Source: Alcanivoracaceae bacterium (lineage in GTDB: Bacteria > Pseudomonadota > Gammaproteobacteria > Xanthomonadales > Marinicellaceae). Taken from it: DNA of 64,000 nucleotides. A model generated the notes under the pieces. It saw only the letters and a program-made list of their open reading frames with translations, was not told the DNA's origin and made no database searches. This document shows, piece by piece, positions 56,563 to 64,000 of this stretch (position 1 is its first letter; every line of letters begins with the position of its first letter). The position numbers were made by a program, and so were the translations under genes. The stretch lies in contig JADGEI010000009.1 of NCBI GenBank assembly GCA_016744455.1, positions 53,651-117,650 on the forward strand, read 5' to 3'.

Positions 56563-56603
56563 ATAATAGCACTATTGATTATTCTGTAATTGATATTAAT
56601 CAA
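56563..56603 (-). promoter_or_regulatory. FNR/Dnr-type box and promoter of nnrS
   Basis: TTGAT-ATTA-ATCAA (56590-56603) is a perfect FNR/Dnr palindrome. On the minus strand a -10-like TATTAT (56568-56563) follows 21 bases after it. This places the box centre about -41, the usual class II activator position. The nnrS start codon lies 28 bases beyond the -10. Confidence 0.75.
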
Positions 56604-56805
56604 ATAGGTTTGATGTATGAGCAGATTATCGCAAGCTACCTCCTAACTAAACTATGGTTCACATCACGCAAGTCATCAATTGAAAGTCTCAGTATTGGCT
56701 TTATGTTGTAACTCTGTAAGTTGAGTCAAATGAATGCTTTTATTTAGCCAATTATAAAGGTTTAGCATGAACCATAATTGATTACATTAAAAAACATTGA
56801 AGTGA

Positions 56806-59091
56806 TTAATTATTTTGAAGTAACTCTAATAAGGCTTGGTTTTCAGCTTTCCATGCGTCATTAAAGACTTGTTTTGCTTCGATAATGACAGACAAAGCTT
56901 CGGTTTTTCTGCCTAACAGATTTAGGGCTATCGCTTTTAATTCAAGATGTGGATTCGGATTGGGATCATATTGTTCAAGATTCAGCAAGATTTCCAGGGC
57001 TTTTTGTGGATCGGTTTTCATATAAACTTGAGCCAAGGTATTTTGGGCAAAAATTAAAAACCTAAAATCGTTTGACTTTTTAGCACTTTGAGAAACCTTG
57101 CCGATTATTTCTATGGCTTTTTCGTCTTCGGAAATTTCATGATAATAACGTGCCAAATAATTGTCCATATAAATTCTGTAACGCTTCAAACCAGGTTCTT
57201 CAAATAAATTATTAAGCTGGTTCCATTTGCTCAAAAAAATATCGGGCTGTTTAGTGACCAGTAACAATTCCATCTGTAAAAAAGTGGTGTTTAATTCTAT
57301 GCCTTTATTTTTAGTCTCTCGAGCTAACTTAAATTGCTTATCAATTTCAATTTGGCAATAATCGTGCCTAAAGAAGTTCATTTCGAGTGAGATATTATAA
57401 TGATTGTAGGCCATTAACAACCCGCTATCGTTAAGTTCATCAGCAATTTTTTTAAGGCGATTTAATACCTCCCGGGTTTCATCAAAAAGCCCACGATTCA
57501 ATAAATAATTTGCTAAAACGGATAATCCACTTGCCAGTTCTTTTTTATCGCCGACCAGTTCTAACAATTCAAGACTCTCTTTTTTAAGGTTAAATCCTCT
57601 TTCCCAATTATTATTATGGAACAACAAGACAGACATGCTATTTAATATTTGTGATTGTTGAAGAAAATCACCACCTTGTTTTGAATACTCTAATGCTTGA
57701 TCATAGAGCGAATAAATCGTTTCATCAATTGATTCTAATGAGGCAATTCTCGCCTGTCCCCAAAAACTATCAGCGAATAATGTTGGGTATAGCTTTTCAT
57801 CAATTTTTAAAATTGCTTGTTTATAGAGTTTAAGTCCTTCGATATTATTGCCTGTTTTTTCGTGTGCTTGAGCAAGTTTCAACAGAATTTTTGATTTTTT
57901 TACATCACTAATATCGATGTGTTGACTTAAATACTGCGTTATAAGGTCAATTACCTCGCCTTCTTTGCTTTGATTCATCAAATTATCAACCGCTAAAAGT
58001 TCGACTTCGGCACTATGATCTTTGTAGAAATTGGTTTGTTTGAGTGTTTGCAGTTGTACCAAGCTGGGTTCGTACTCTTTTTGTAGATAGTACACTCGAC
58101 TCAACAAAAATCGTGCTTGATAATTATTATCCTCATTCTTTAATAATGTATTAATAAGTTCTTTTGCTTGAGTTAGTTGCTTATTTTTAACCAACGATAA
58201 AGCCTGTAAGTACTTATTATCATCTGAATCAGTTTGAGCCTCTAAATTTAAATCCGTTGCAACACCAGTGTGGAAGCCGGTAACAACATCAATCTGAGAT
58301 TGCGCAAGTTCTGCCATACTGTTAGCAGAAATCTTCACTGTTTTAATCGAATTCATGCCTTTAGTAAATTCAATCACTGCATCAAATACTTCTTGGTTTT
58401 TAACCACATTGGTTTGCATCATGACTAACTCTTTATCAATTTGAAACAACTTCTCCATTGCCTCTTTACTGTTTTGACTGTTTTCATCAAATAAAATTGA
58501 GCCTTGATTATCTAGGTTATTAAAAAAAGATTTAAGGTATTCAAATGCTCCATTTTTATCCGCATTATTTTGTGAAATTTCATCAAAAGTCATGGGTAGG
58601 ATAATTAGTTTTTGATGTTTTTTAAGGCTTTGAACTTGATTTGTTGGTGTTGCATTACTTGGATAAAACTTCCATACAAGAAATGCAGTGATAATAATCA
58701 GTAATAAATAAACAAACAAATGAGGTTTGATTTTTTTTACTTCTGTTTTCTCTACAACTTCTTTCTTAATGGCTTCTTTTGCAGGTGTGCTTTGTATCTT
58801 TCCTTCAAAACTAATGCCATGACCAAAATGAGTCACCAATATTTTTGGGTTAAGCGGGTCATCTTCTATTACACCACGCAATTTCGACAATGTTTTTTCT
58901 ATTGAATTTTCTGTAACAACACGTTCCCACACTTCATCCATTAGCGTTTGCTTTGAAATGGTTTTATATGGATTTAACAGAAAATAATTGAACAAATTTT
59001 TTTGAATCTTAGTTAAAGAAAATTCTTCGTTTTCTTTTTTTATTAATCCATTGGAATCATCGTAAGAAAAACCATTAATTTTATATAGCAT
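56806..59091 (-). CDS. CadC-like winged-helix regulator with TPR domain
   Basis: A 761-aa membrane-bound regulator. Residues 10-97 are an OmpR/PhoB-type winged helix (KTISKQTLMDEVWERVVTENSIEKTLSKLR, then the wing HFGHGISF). A Lys/Glu-rich linker follows, then one membrane helix (LFVYLLLIIITAFLVW, about 125-140), and the rest is a large periplasmic TPR superhelix. The layout is that of CadC/ToxR-type one-component regulators, sensing outside and binding DNA inside. It is divergent from the BspA-like gene at 59334, whose promoter carries three 11-bp direct repeats. The signal is unknown. Confidence 0.85.
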   Translation of the reverse strand: MLYKINGFSYDDSNGLIKKENEEFSLTKIQKNLFNYFLLNPYKTISKQTLMDEVWERVVTENSIEKTLSKLRGVIEDDPLNPKILVTHFGHGISFEGKIQSTPAKEAIKKEVVEKTEVKKIKPHLFVYLLLIIITAFLVWKFYPSNATPTNQVQSLKKHQKLIILPMTFDEISQNNADKNGAFEYLKSFFNNLDNQGSILFDENSQNSKEAMEKLFQIDKELVMMQTNVVKNQEVFDAVIEFTKGMNSIKTVKISANSMAELAQSQIDVVTGFHTGVATDLNLEAQTDSDDNKYLQALSLVKNKQLTQAKELINTLLKNEDNNYQARFLLSRVYYLQKEYEPSLVQLQTLKQTNFYKDHSAEVELLAVDNLMNQSKEGEVIDLITQYLSQHIDISDVKKSKILLKLAQAHEKTGNNIEGLKLYKQAILKIDEKLYPTLFADSFWGQARIASLESIDETIYSLYDQALEYSKQGGDFLQQSQILNSMSVLLFHNNNWERGFNLKKESLELLELVGDKKELASGLSVLANYLLNRGLFDETREVLNRLKKIADELNDSGLLMAYNHYNISLEMNFFRHDYCQIEIDKQFKLARETKNKGIELNTTFLQMELLLVTKQPDIFLSKWNQLNNLFEEPGLKRYRIYMDNYLARYYHEISEDEKAIEIIGKVSQSAKKSNDFRFLIFAQNTLAQVYMKTDPQKALEILLNLEQYDPNPNPHLELKAIALNLLGRKTEALSVIIEAKQVFNDAWKAENQALLELLQNN

Positions 59092-59236
59092 TAAGAAAAT
59101 ATCTAATAAGTGACAATAGAATATAGTAACGTAATTCGTATTTTTAATACAATAAAATTTTTGATATTTGAATACAATTTTAGAAAGGCGACCATCATCA
59201 AAGCCAACAAAATCAAAGCATTAAGAGTTTTTTACT

Positions 59237-59295
59237 CAATAGTCAGCAAATGGTCAGTCAATAGTCAGATAAAATTTTGAATTAATAAATATAGT
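59237..59295 (+). promoter_or_regulatory. Three phased 11-bp direct repeats and -10 of the BspA-like gene
   Basis: Near-identical decamers start at 59237, 59248 and 59259 (CAATAGTCAG, AAATGGTCAG, CAATAGTCAG), exactly one helical turn apart. TATAGT (59290-59295) would place the -35 at about 59267-59272, directly against the last repeat. OmpR/PhoB-fold regulators bind such direct repeats next to weak -35 boxes, and a regulator of this fold is encoded divergently next door. Confidence 0.65.
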
Positions 59296-59333
59296 GTAGC
59301 TTATTAAACTTAACTCAATTCGAGAAAATTATT

Positions 59334-61928
59334 ATGAAGCTAGATACCAGATATTTTTTACCTAAACTTTGCTGCACATTGATAACGATATTAGTTATTA
59401 ATGTTAATGTCTATGCTGCTAGCAGTGACCATTTTGTCACAACATGGAAAACGGATAATCCAGGGTTTTCAAACAATAGTTCAATAACAATAGGAACTAA
59501 TGGTGCTGTATATTCCTATAGTGTTGACTGGAATAATGACAATATTGTTGACGAAACAGGTATTACAGGAGATATCACCCATGATTACGGAACGCCAGGA
59601 ACTTATACTATTCGGATATTTGGTGATTTTCCAGCCCTCTATATGGGACCTACATTAGATGGACCAAAATTGATAGCCATTGAACAATGGGGCACCAACT
59701 CGTGGGAATCGATGGAAGGTGCCTTTTCTGGTGCTGTCAATTTAGTAAACAATGCCGATGACACACCTGATCTTACAAATGTTTTAAGTTTGAAAAGTAT
59801 GTTTATCAATGCCGAATCGATTGGTGCCAGCTCTGAGGTTGCCAACTGGAACTGGGATACATCGACAATTCAATCAATGGAGCACATGTTTTCTGGTGCT
59901 TTGGCTTTTGATAGAGATATTAGTAGTTGGGATGTTGAAAATGTAATCAATTTTGAAAATATGTTTAATGGTGCGACCTTATCAACAACAAACTATGAAA
60001 CATTATTGATTAGTTGGGCAGCACAAAACATTAATAACTTACTAAGCTTTGATGGTGGCAACTCGCACTATTGCAGCCAAGCAGCGCGTACAGCACGACT
60101 CGGTTTGATTTTAAACGACAGCTTAACTATTACCGATGGTGGTTTATGCGAAGAAGGTTATTTTATAACAACGTGGAAAACAGACAACCCAGGTACATCA
60201 AATTCTACTTCTATTACTATTCCTACAAATGCGAGTGAAACCTATTTTTACCAAGTCGACTGGAATGGCGATGGTGATTTTCTTGATGCTGATGAAAACA
60301 CTACTTATGCGGGAGATGCTACACATGACTATGGCTCTGCAGGAATTTATACAATTAAAATTAAAGGCATATTTCCTCACATATATTTTGATGATGCTGG
60401 AGATAAACAAAAAATATTATCCATTGAACAATGGGGGACTCAAACGTGGAGTTCAATGGAAAAAGCATTTTTTGGAACTTCAAATCTTCAAATGAATGCA
60501 ACTGATACACCAGATTTGTCAGAGACTACTAACCTTATATTGACCTTTGCTCTAAATACCAACCTAGGATTAAGCACTGGCAGTTGGAACTGGGATACAA
60601 CAAACGTCAGTGGCATGGCAAGTCTATTTTTTTCTTCAGGTTTCAATTTTGATATAAGTAGTTGGAATGTACAAAATGTTGAAAATTTTAATGCCATTTT
60701 CAATTCAAGTTCGCTGAGTTCTACTAATTATGACAAGTTACTTTCAACATGGTGGACACAAGCTTTAAAATCTAATGTTAATTTCGGCGCAACCACCATT
60801 CAGTATTGTTCACAAGCGGCACAAGATGGAAAGGCATACATGATTACCAATTTTAATTGGGTATTTAGCGATGCTGGGCTCAATCCAGATTGCGACACCA
60901 GTATTCCTGAAAACCATTTTATTATCACAGTCAACACAGAAAATACGGGTTCAACTGGCCCTACTTTTTTTGCAATTCCTACTACAGGAAGTGGTTACAA
61001 CTACAGTATTGATGCTAACAATGATGGCATATTTGATTTTACAGGCATCACAGGCGGTTGGACGATTAACTATGCAACTGCTGGTATCAAAACTATCCGA
61101 ATTGCAGGGGATTTTCCTCGTATTTATTTCAACAATAGCGGAGACAAAAATAAAATATTATCAGTTGAGCAATGGGGAACAAGTCAATGGGCTTCAATGA
61201 ACCGAGCTTTTTATGGAACTTCAAATTTAGTGATTAATGCTTCAGATACCCCAGATTTATCTCAAACAACTGATTTGTCTTTAATGTTTGCTCTTACGCC
61301 TGGATTAGGCTTGGGTACAGGCAATTGGAATTGGAATACTTCAAACATCACTAACATAGAAAGTATATTTAACAATTCTGGTTTTAATTTTGATATCAGC
61401 AGTTGGGACATTGAAAAATTTACTAATTTTACTACGGCTTTTTCCTTTACTACATTAAGTGATGCAAACTACGATGCTTTGTTAATTTCATGGGCAGCTC
61501 AAAATGTTAGCCCATTAATAATTTTTAATGCTGGCTTTTCACAATATTGTTCTCAAGCTGCAAGAAGTGCACGCATGGAGCTAATTAACACTGATCTTTG
61601 GACAATTATCGATGAAGGGCAGAACCCCAATTGTGATTCAATGTTTGAAAGTGGTTTCGAAGATGTTGTTATTGTTAAAACAGCTCAACAACAAATCAAT
61701 TACGACTTCTCGGCAATTATGCTAGAAGATTTAGATACAGAGCCTGTCGTCATTATTAAAGGCATTGACCAATACAATAATGAAAACATGAATATTCAAA
61801 TAAGAAACGACCTTGGCATTATGCAAGTGCGTATCAATAGATTACACCAAAATCAATGGCAACATGGAAACTGGCAAGATAAAGAAAAACGAGTATTAAC
61901 AACACTGTATTGGGAGAATAGAAAATGA
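59334..61928 (+). CDS. Secreted BspA-like protein with three long repeats
   Basis: An 864-aa exported protein. A signal peptide (LITILVINVNVYAAS) precedes three homologous units of about 240 residues (roughly 34-272, 277-520, 528-768). Each unit opens HFVTTWKTDNPG-like, has a PKD-like stretch (YSVDWNNDNIVDETGITGDITHDYGTPGTYTIRI), then BspA/DUF285-type segments (IEQWGTNSWESMEGAF, ISSWDVENVINFENMF) and a cysteine pair (YCSQAAR and C near the unit end). The region ends CDSMFESGFED (768-778), followed by a unique 85-residue tail. A surface or adhesive role is inferred from the BspA family. A lipoprotein gene follows with a 4-base overlap. Confidence 0.85.
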   Translation: MKLDTRYFLPKLCCTLITILVINVNVYAASSDHFVTTWKTDNPGFSNNSSITIGTNGAVYSYSVDWNNDNIVDETGITGDITHDYGTPGTYTIRIFGDFPALYMGPTLDGPKLIAIEQWGTNSWESMEGAFSGAVNLVNNADDTPDLTNVLSLKSMFINAESIGASSEVANWNWDTSTIQSMEHMFSGALAFDRDISSWDVENVINFENMFNGATLSTTNYETLLISWAAQNINNLLSFDGGNSHYCSQAARTARLGLILNDSLTITDGGLCEEGYFITTWKTDNPGTSNSTSITIPTNASETYFYQVDWNGDGDFLDADENTTYAGDATHDYGSAGIYTIKIKGIFPHIYFDDAGDKQKILSIEQWGTQTWSSMEKAFFGTSNLQMNATDTPDLSETTNLILTFALNTNLGLSTGSWNWDTTNVSGMASLFFSSGFNFDISSWNVQNVENFNAIFNSSSLSSTNYDKLLSTWWTQALKSNVNFGATTIQYCSQAAQDGKAYMITNFNWVFSDAGLNPDCDTSIPENHFIITVNTENTGSTGPTFFAIPTTGSGYNYSIDANNDGIFDFTGITGGWTINYATAGIKTIRIAGDFPRIYFNNSGDKNKILSVEQWGTSQWASMNRAFYGTSNLVINASDTPDLSQTTDLSLMFALTPGLGLGTGNWNWNTSNITNIESIFNNSGFNFDISSWDIEKFTNFTTAFSFTTLSDANYDALLISWAAQNVSPLIIFNAGFSQYCSQAARSARMELINTDLWTIIDEGQNPNCDSMFESGFEDVVIVKTAQQQINYDFSAIMLEDLDTEPVVIIKGIDQYNNENMNIQIRNDLGIMQVRINRLHQNQWQHGNWQDKEKRVLTTLYWENRK

Positions 61929-62671
61929 GAACACTATTAACTTTAATAATCTTTGTCTTGGTTTCTTGCGGTGATTCCAGCCCTGACATAGTTAAAGAAG
62001 ATGTAGAACCCCCTGAGTTGTCATTTTCATCGAAGCCTACCGATGAACAAGTCTTATCTTTTTTAAAAAAAGAAGGGCGTTATGATATTGAACTAACTAA
62101 AGACGGTGGAAAATATTCGACTTATGAGTTAAGAAAAAGATGGCAAAAAGGTTATGCTTATAAAATCAATGCCAATATCAAGCAAAGCCCCGATGCTGTT
62201 TTACAAGTTGGTGGCTTTGTGCGATTTGAAGTCAATGGCAGTAATTATGATTTTGCTGCGATTAAACAATTAACCACTCAAATTACTGGGTTGGAGCCAC
62301 CAAAAGAAGAAATTTTATTGGGTATAATTAATAATAATATGCAAAAATTTCACTCAAATTATCGAAACATTGTATTTGAGCAACCACTTATTAAGCTACC
62401 AGAAAACGTAGAAGACAGAACTATATTTTGGCATTCTTCTTTATCATTTAGCATCAGCTTTAACATGACTTTTTATACAAAATCAGGCGGAAGCAAAATT
62501 GATAAGAAGCATTGCGTGAAAAAAATTCGTTTTTACCGAAAAGACGTCAATTCACCTTTCGACAAACTATTACAACAAGGAAACCAGTGCGAAACTTTAG
62601 AGTCAAAAAGGTACAGTTACGATGAATTTGATAAAATTCCTTCTTTATCAATTATTAAAGCAAAAAGTTAG
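61925..62671 (+). CDS. Lipoprotein of unknown function, partner of the BspA-like gene
   Basis: A 248-aa lipoprotein (FVLVSCGDS, lipid Cys near residue 16). A short linker follows, then a mixed domain with RYDIELTKDGGKYSTYELRKRWQKGYAYKINANI and two late cysteines (KHCVKK and NQCETLES). I recognise no family. The start codon overlaps the end of the BspA-like gene by 4 bases, so the two are made together; a shared envelope role, such as anchoring or secretion of the large protein, is a reasonable but untested guess. Confidence 0.75.
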   Translation: MRTLLTLIIFVLVSCGDSSPDIVKEDVEPPELSFSSKPTDEQVLSFLKKEGRYDIELTKDGGKYSTYELRKRWQKGYAYKINANIKQSPDAVLQVGGFVRFEVNGSNYDFAAIKQLTTQITGLEPPKEEILLGIINNNMQKFHSNYRNIVFEQPLIKLPENVEDRTIFWHSSLSFSISFNMTFYTKSGGSKIDKKHCVKKIRFYRKDVNSPFDKLLQQGNQCETLESKRYSYDEFDKIPSLSIIKAKS

Positions 62672-62762
62672 TGAATAAACACATTTAATATTAACGCCCC
62701 CACCAATTGGGCGATAATAGAGAAAAACAGGTTAATTCATATGCTTTAGCTTCTTCAATAGT

Positions 62763-63500
62763 TTATCTTTTTTCTACTAGATCAATGGTGTGAGAAAGTA
62801 ATGATTCATTTCCTATGTTTCCATGTCCAGGTACAACTTTATTGATGACAGGATATTTATTTTGAACATTCTTTACCGACTCAGACCATTGACTGATATT
62901 GGCATCGCCAATATACCCCAAGCTCTTCCACTCCACAGGTCGTATCAAACAGCCCCCAAACAAAAGTTTGTTTTCAGGCAGCCAGACCACTAAGTTGTCC
63001 TTGGTATGACCCTCACCTGGATAATAGATTTCTATTAAGTCATTTAACATTAAAAAACGATCTCCAGAAAACACCTGACTAGAAACAGGAAGGTTTTTCC
63101 TAATAAGAATGTCATTGGTTAATTCTGAAGTATATGTCGGTATAGATTTTGAATTAAGAAGTCTAATTCCGGCAGTTCTATCGTCATGATAGTGTGTTGA
63201 AACACTGGCCTTTATGGTAAACCCATGAGTTGATATCCAAGATAATAATTCTTCAGTATCTTTTTCTGACCAAGGTGTATCAACAATTATTGCTTGATTA
63301 TTGTTGATCACAACCAAACCATTTGAATCAACCCAACCAAATCCATCAACCTTTTTAAAAGACGTATGCATATATACGTTCTGGTCTATGGCTTTAACTT
63401 CTAAGGCCTTATTACTTACCTTGTAGGCACAAGATTCTAATAAAGTCAGGCAACAAACTATTACTAGTGAAACTTGCATTTGTTTTATATGTTTTTTCAT
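62763..63500 (-). CDS. Subclass B1 metallo-beta-lactamase
   Basis: A zinc hydrolase predicted to open beta-lactam rings in the periplasm. It is 245 aa with an N-terminal export signal, possibly a lipoprotein (LLESC, Cys24). All B1 ligands are present: His103, His105 and Asp107 in STHYHDDRTAG, His165 in YPGEGHTKDNLVVWLP, Cys184 in FGGCLIRP and His226 in VVPGHGN. The Cys ligand with the GGCL block and the DNLVVWLP strand separate B1 from B2, B3 and glyoxalase-like proteins. It is a stand-alone gene on the minus strand; mobile-element debris lies upstream. Activity spectrum cannot be read from sequence. Confidence 0.9.
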   Translation of the reverse strand: MKKHIKQMQVSLVIVCCLTLLESCAYKVSNKALEVKAIDQNVYMHTSFKKVDGFGWVDSNGLVVINNNQAIIVDTPWSEKDTEELLSWISTHGFTIKASVSTHYHDDRTAGIRLLNSKSIPTYTSELTNDILIRKNLPVSSQVFSGDRFLMLNDLIEIYYPGEGHTKDNLVVWLPENKLLFGGCLIRPVEWKSLGYIGDANISQWSESVKNVQNKYPVINKVVPGHGNIGNESLLSHTIDLVEKR

Positions 63501-63774
63501 TAAGCACCTTGTTAAACGATTACCAAATTGCAGGCAAATTACAGGGGAAAATTGCGAAATTGCAGGGACAGTTACCCTAAATAATGATCCTACAGCACAT
63601 TAGGAAATTAGCTACATAATTGTTGTGAATATTTTCATAAAACACACAAAGTAGTTTACCTACATATTAATTGGCACGAATTTTGTAAAATAGTGTTTTT
63701 AATGGAGAAAAATCAAGACTTTACTAAGGCTAAATTGTTAGGAACAATTTCAACACTCGTAGACTGACCACGAA
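63501..63774. other. Intergenic stretch upstream of the beta-lactamase gene
   Basis: No gene seen. Near 63556-63574 the sequence contains GCAGGGACAGTTACCC, a string I associate with the flanks of IS200-like/REP-type transposase genes; with the relic at 63775 this suggests a decayed element. The beta-lactamase promoter should lie in the left part but no clear boxes stand out. Confidence 0.4.
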
Positions 63775-63936
63775 GTGGCGAAAGGCCGAACACCTGTAGT
63801 AAAACAACTCATATCCATCGAAAACACGCCTTATTACCGCATCGTCAGGCGCTGTGTTCGCAGAGCATTATTATGTGGCAAAGATAAGAGAAACTATCAG
63901 AAAACTATCAGAGACATGCATTTGTTGAAAACTTAA
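63775..63936 (+). pseudogene. Fragment of an IS200/REP-associated (Y1) transposase gene
   Basis: In frame from 63775 the plus strand encodes KQLISIENTPYYRIVRRC then VRRALLCGKDKRNY, which matches the N-terminal block of Y1-type transposases (the TPYYxxxxRCVRRAFLCG motif). The similarity stops after about 30 residues and the frame ends at 63934-63936, so more than three quarters of a normal gene is missing. It is a relic without the catalytic HUH and Tyr motifs. Confidence 0.7.
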
Positions 63937-64000
63937 ATTAAATGCAAATCAAAACATTTGGTATAATTCTTGTCAGATTTATTGCGTTTTTAGGCTTGGT

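Noticed and set aside
62690..62725. Hairpin CGCCC / GGGCG preceded by TTAACGCCC, looking like an attC end next to the beta-lactamase gene
   Set aside because: No partner core site with matching CGC arm lies after the beta-lactamase stop, and the arms do not pair in the AAC-NNN-CGC manner. A cassette origin for this gene is therefore not supported.

Overview
The window looks like a chromosomal segment of an AT-rich, aerobic, probably marine gammaproteobacterium. Evidence for this includes the pyrG-kdsA-eno neighbourhood, HemX/HemY, comF divergent from bioC, a FadE-type acyl-CoA dehydrogenase with a TetR repressor, Tex, Rep and UvrD. A three-repeat secreted protein ends its repeat region in CDSMFESGFE, a tail reminiscent of secreted proteins in Marinicella-like and Lysobacterales genomes. 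That last placement is an inference of low certainty. No rRNA, tRNA, CRISPR array or prophage was seen.

Layout. 0-5.8 kb: a tyrosine recombinase cut by the window edge, a nadD carrying an in-frame palindromic element and four 36-bp tandem repeats, a GNAT, an unknown protein, and uvrD. 5.8-9.6 kb: soxB beside two exported rhodanese-domain proteins and a tiny membrane protein. 9.7-16.4 kb: an M3 oligopeptidase lipoprotein, YjbQ, an ASCH protein, a DUF885 lipoprotein and enolase. 16.6-19.3 kb: a block of foreign-looking genes, all on the minus strand and separated by integron attC-like sites, splitting eno from kdsA-pyrG. 19.8-32.1 kb: kdsA, pyrG, a B12/radical-SAM protein, a DUF937 protein, a carrier, pgpA, a PLP decarboxylase, hemX-hemY, comF and bioC. 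32.2-38.6 kb: a nitroreductase, a hydrolase, HupE/UreJ, and a second sulfur-oxidation block running soxC-soxD-soxY-soxZ then a small lipoprotein. 38.8-56.5 kb: mostly housekeeping genes (tex, a patB-like gene, msrB-msrA, rep, an exbD-like gene, tetR-fadE, xthA, an M14 peptidase, trmH, nnrS). 56.8-64 kb: a CadC-like winged-helix/TPR regulator divergent from a three-repeat BspA-like secreted protein and its partner lipoprotein, a subclass B1 metallo-beta-lactamase, and a transposase relic.

How the genes work together. SoxB, SoxYZ and SoxCD are the thiosulfohydrolase, carrier and sulfane dehydrogenase of periplasmic thiosulfate oxidation. SoxXA is not in the window, so it must lie elsewhere if the pathway is complete. 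The exported rhodaneses next to soxB fit sulfane-sulfur handling. NnrS sits behind a perfect FNR/Dnr-type box, which points to control by oxygen or nitric oxide. TetR and fadE share a promoter with two palindromes. The wHTH-TPR regulator and the BspA-like gene share an upstream region holding three 11-bp direct repeats that abut the expected -35.

Most notable signals: the cassette array between kdsA and eno, the in-frame repeat insertion in nadD, the phased 11-bp repeats at the surface-protein promoter, a 158-bp MITE with a 5-bp target duplication just upstream of rep plus related fragments, and the chromosomal B1 beta-lactamase next to mobile-element debris.
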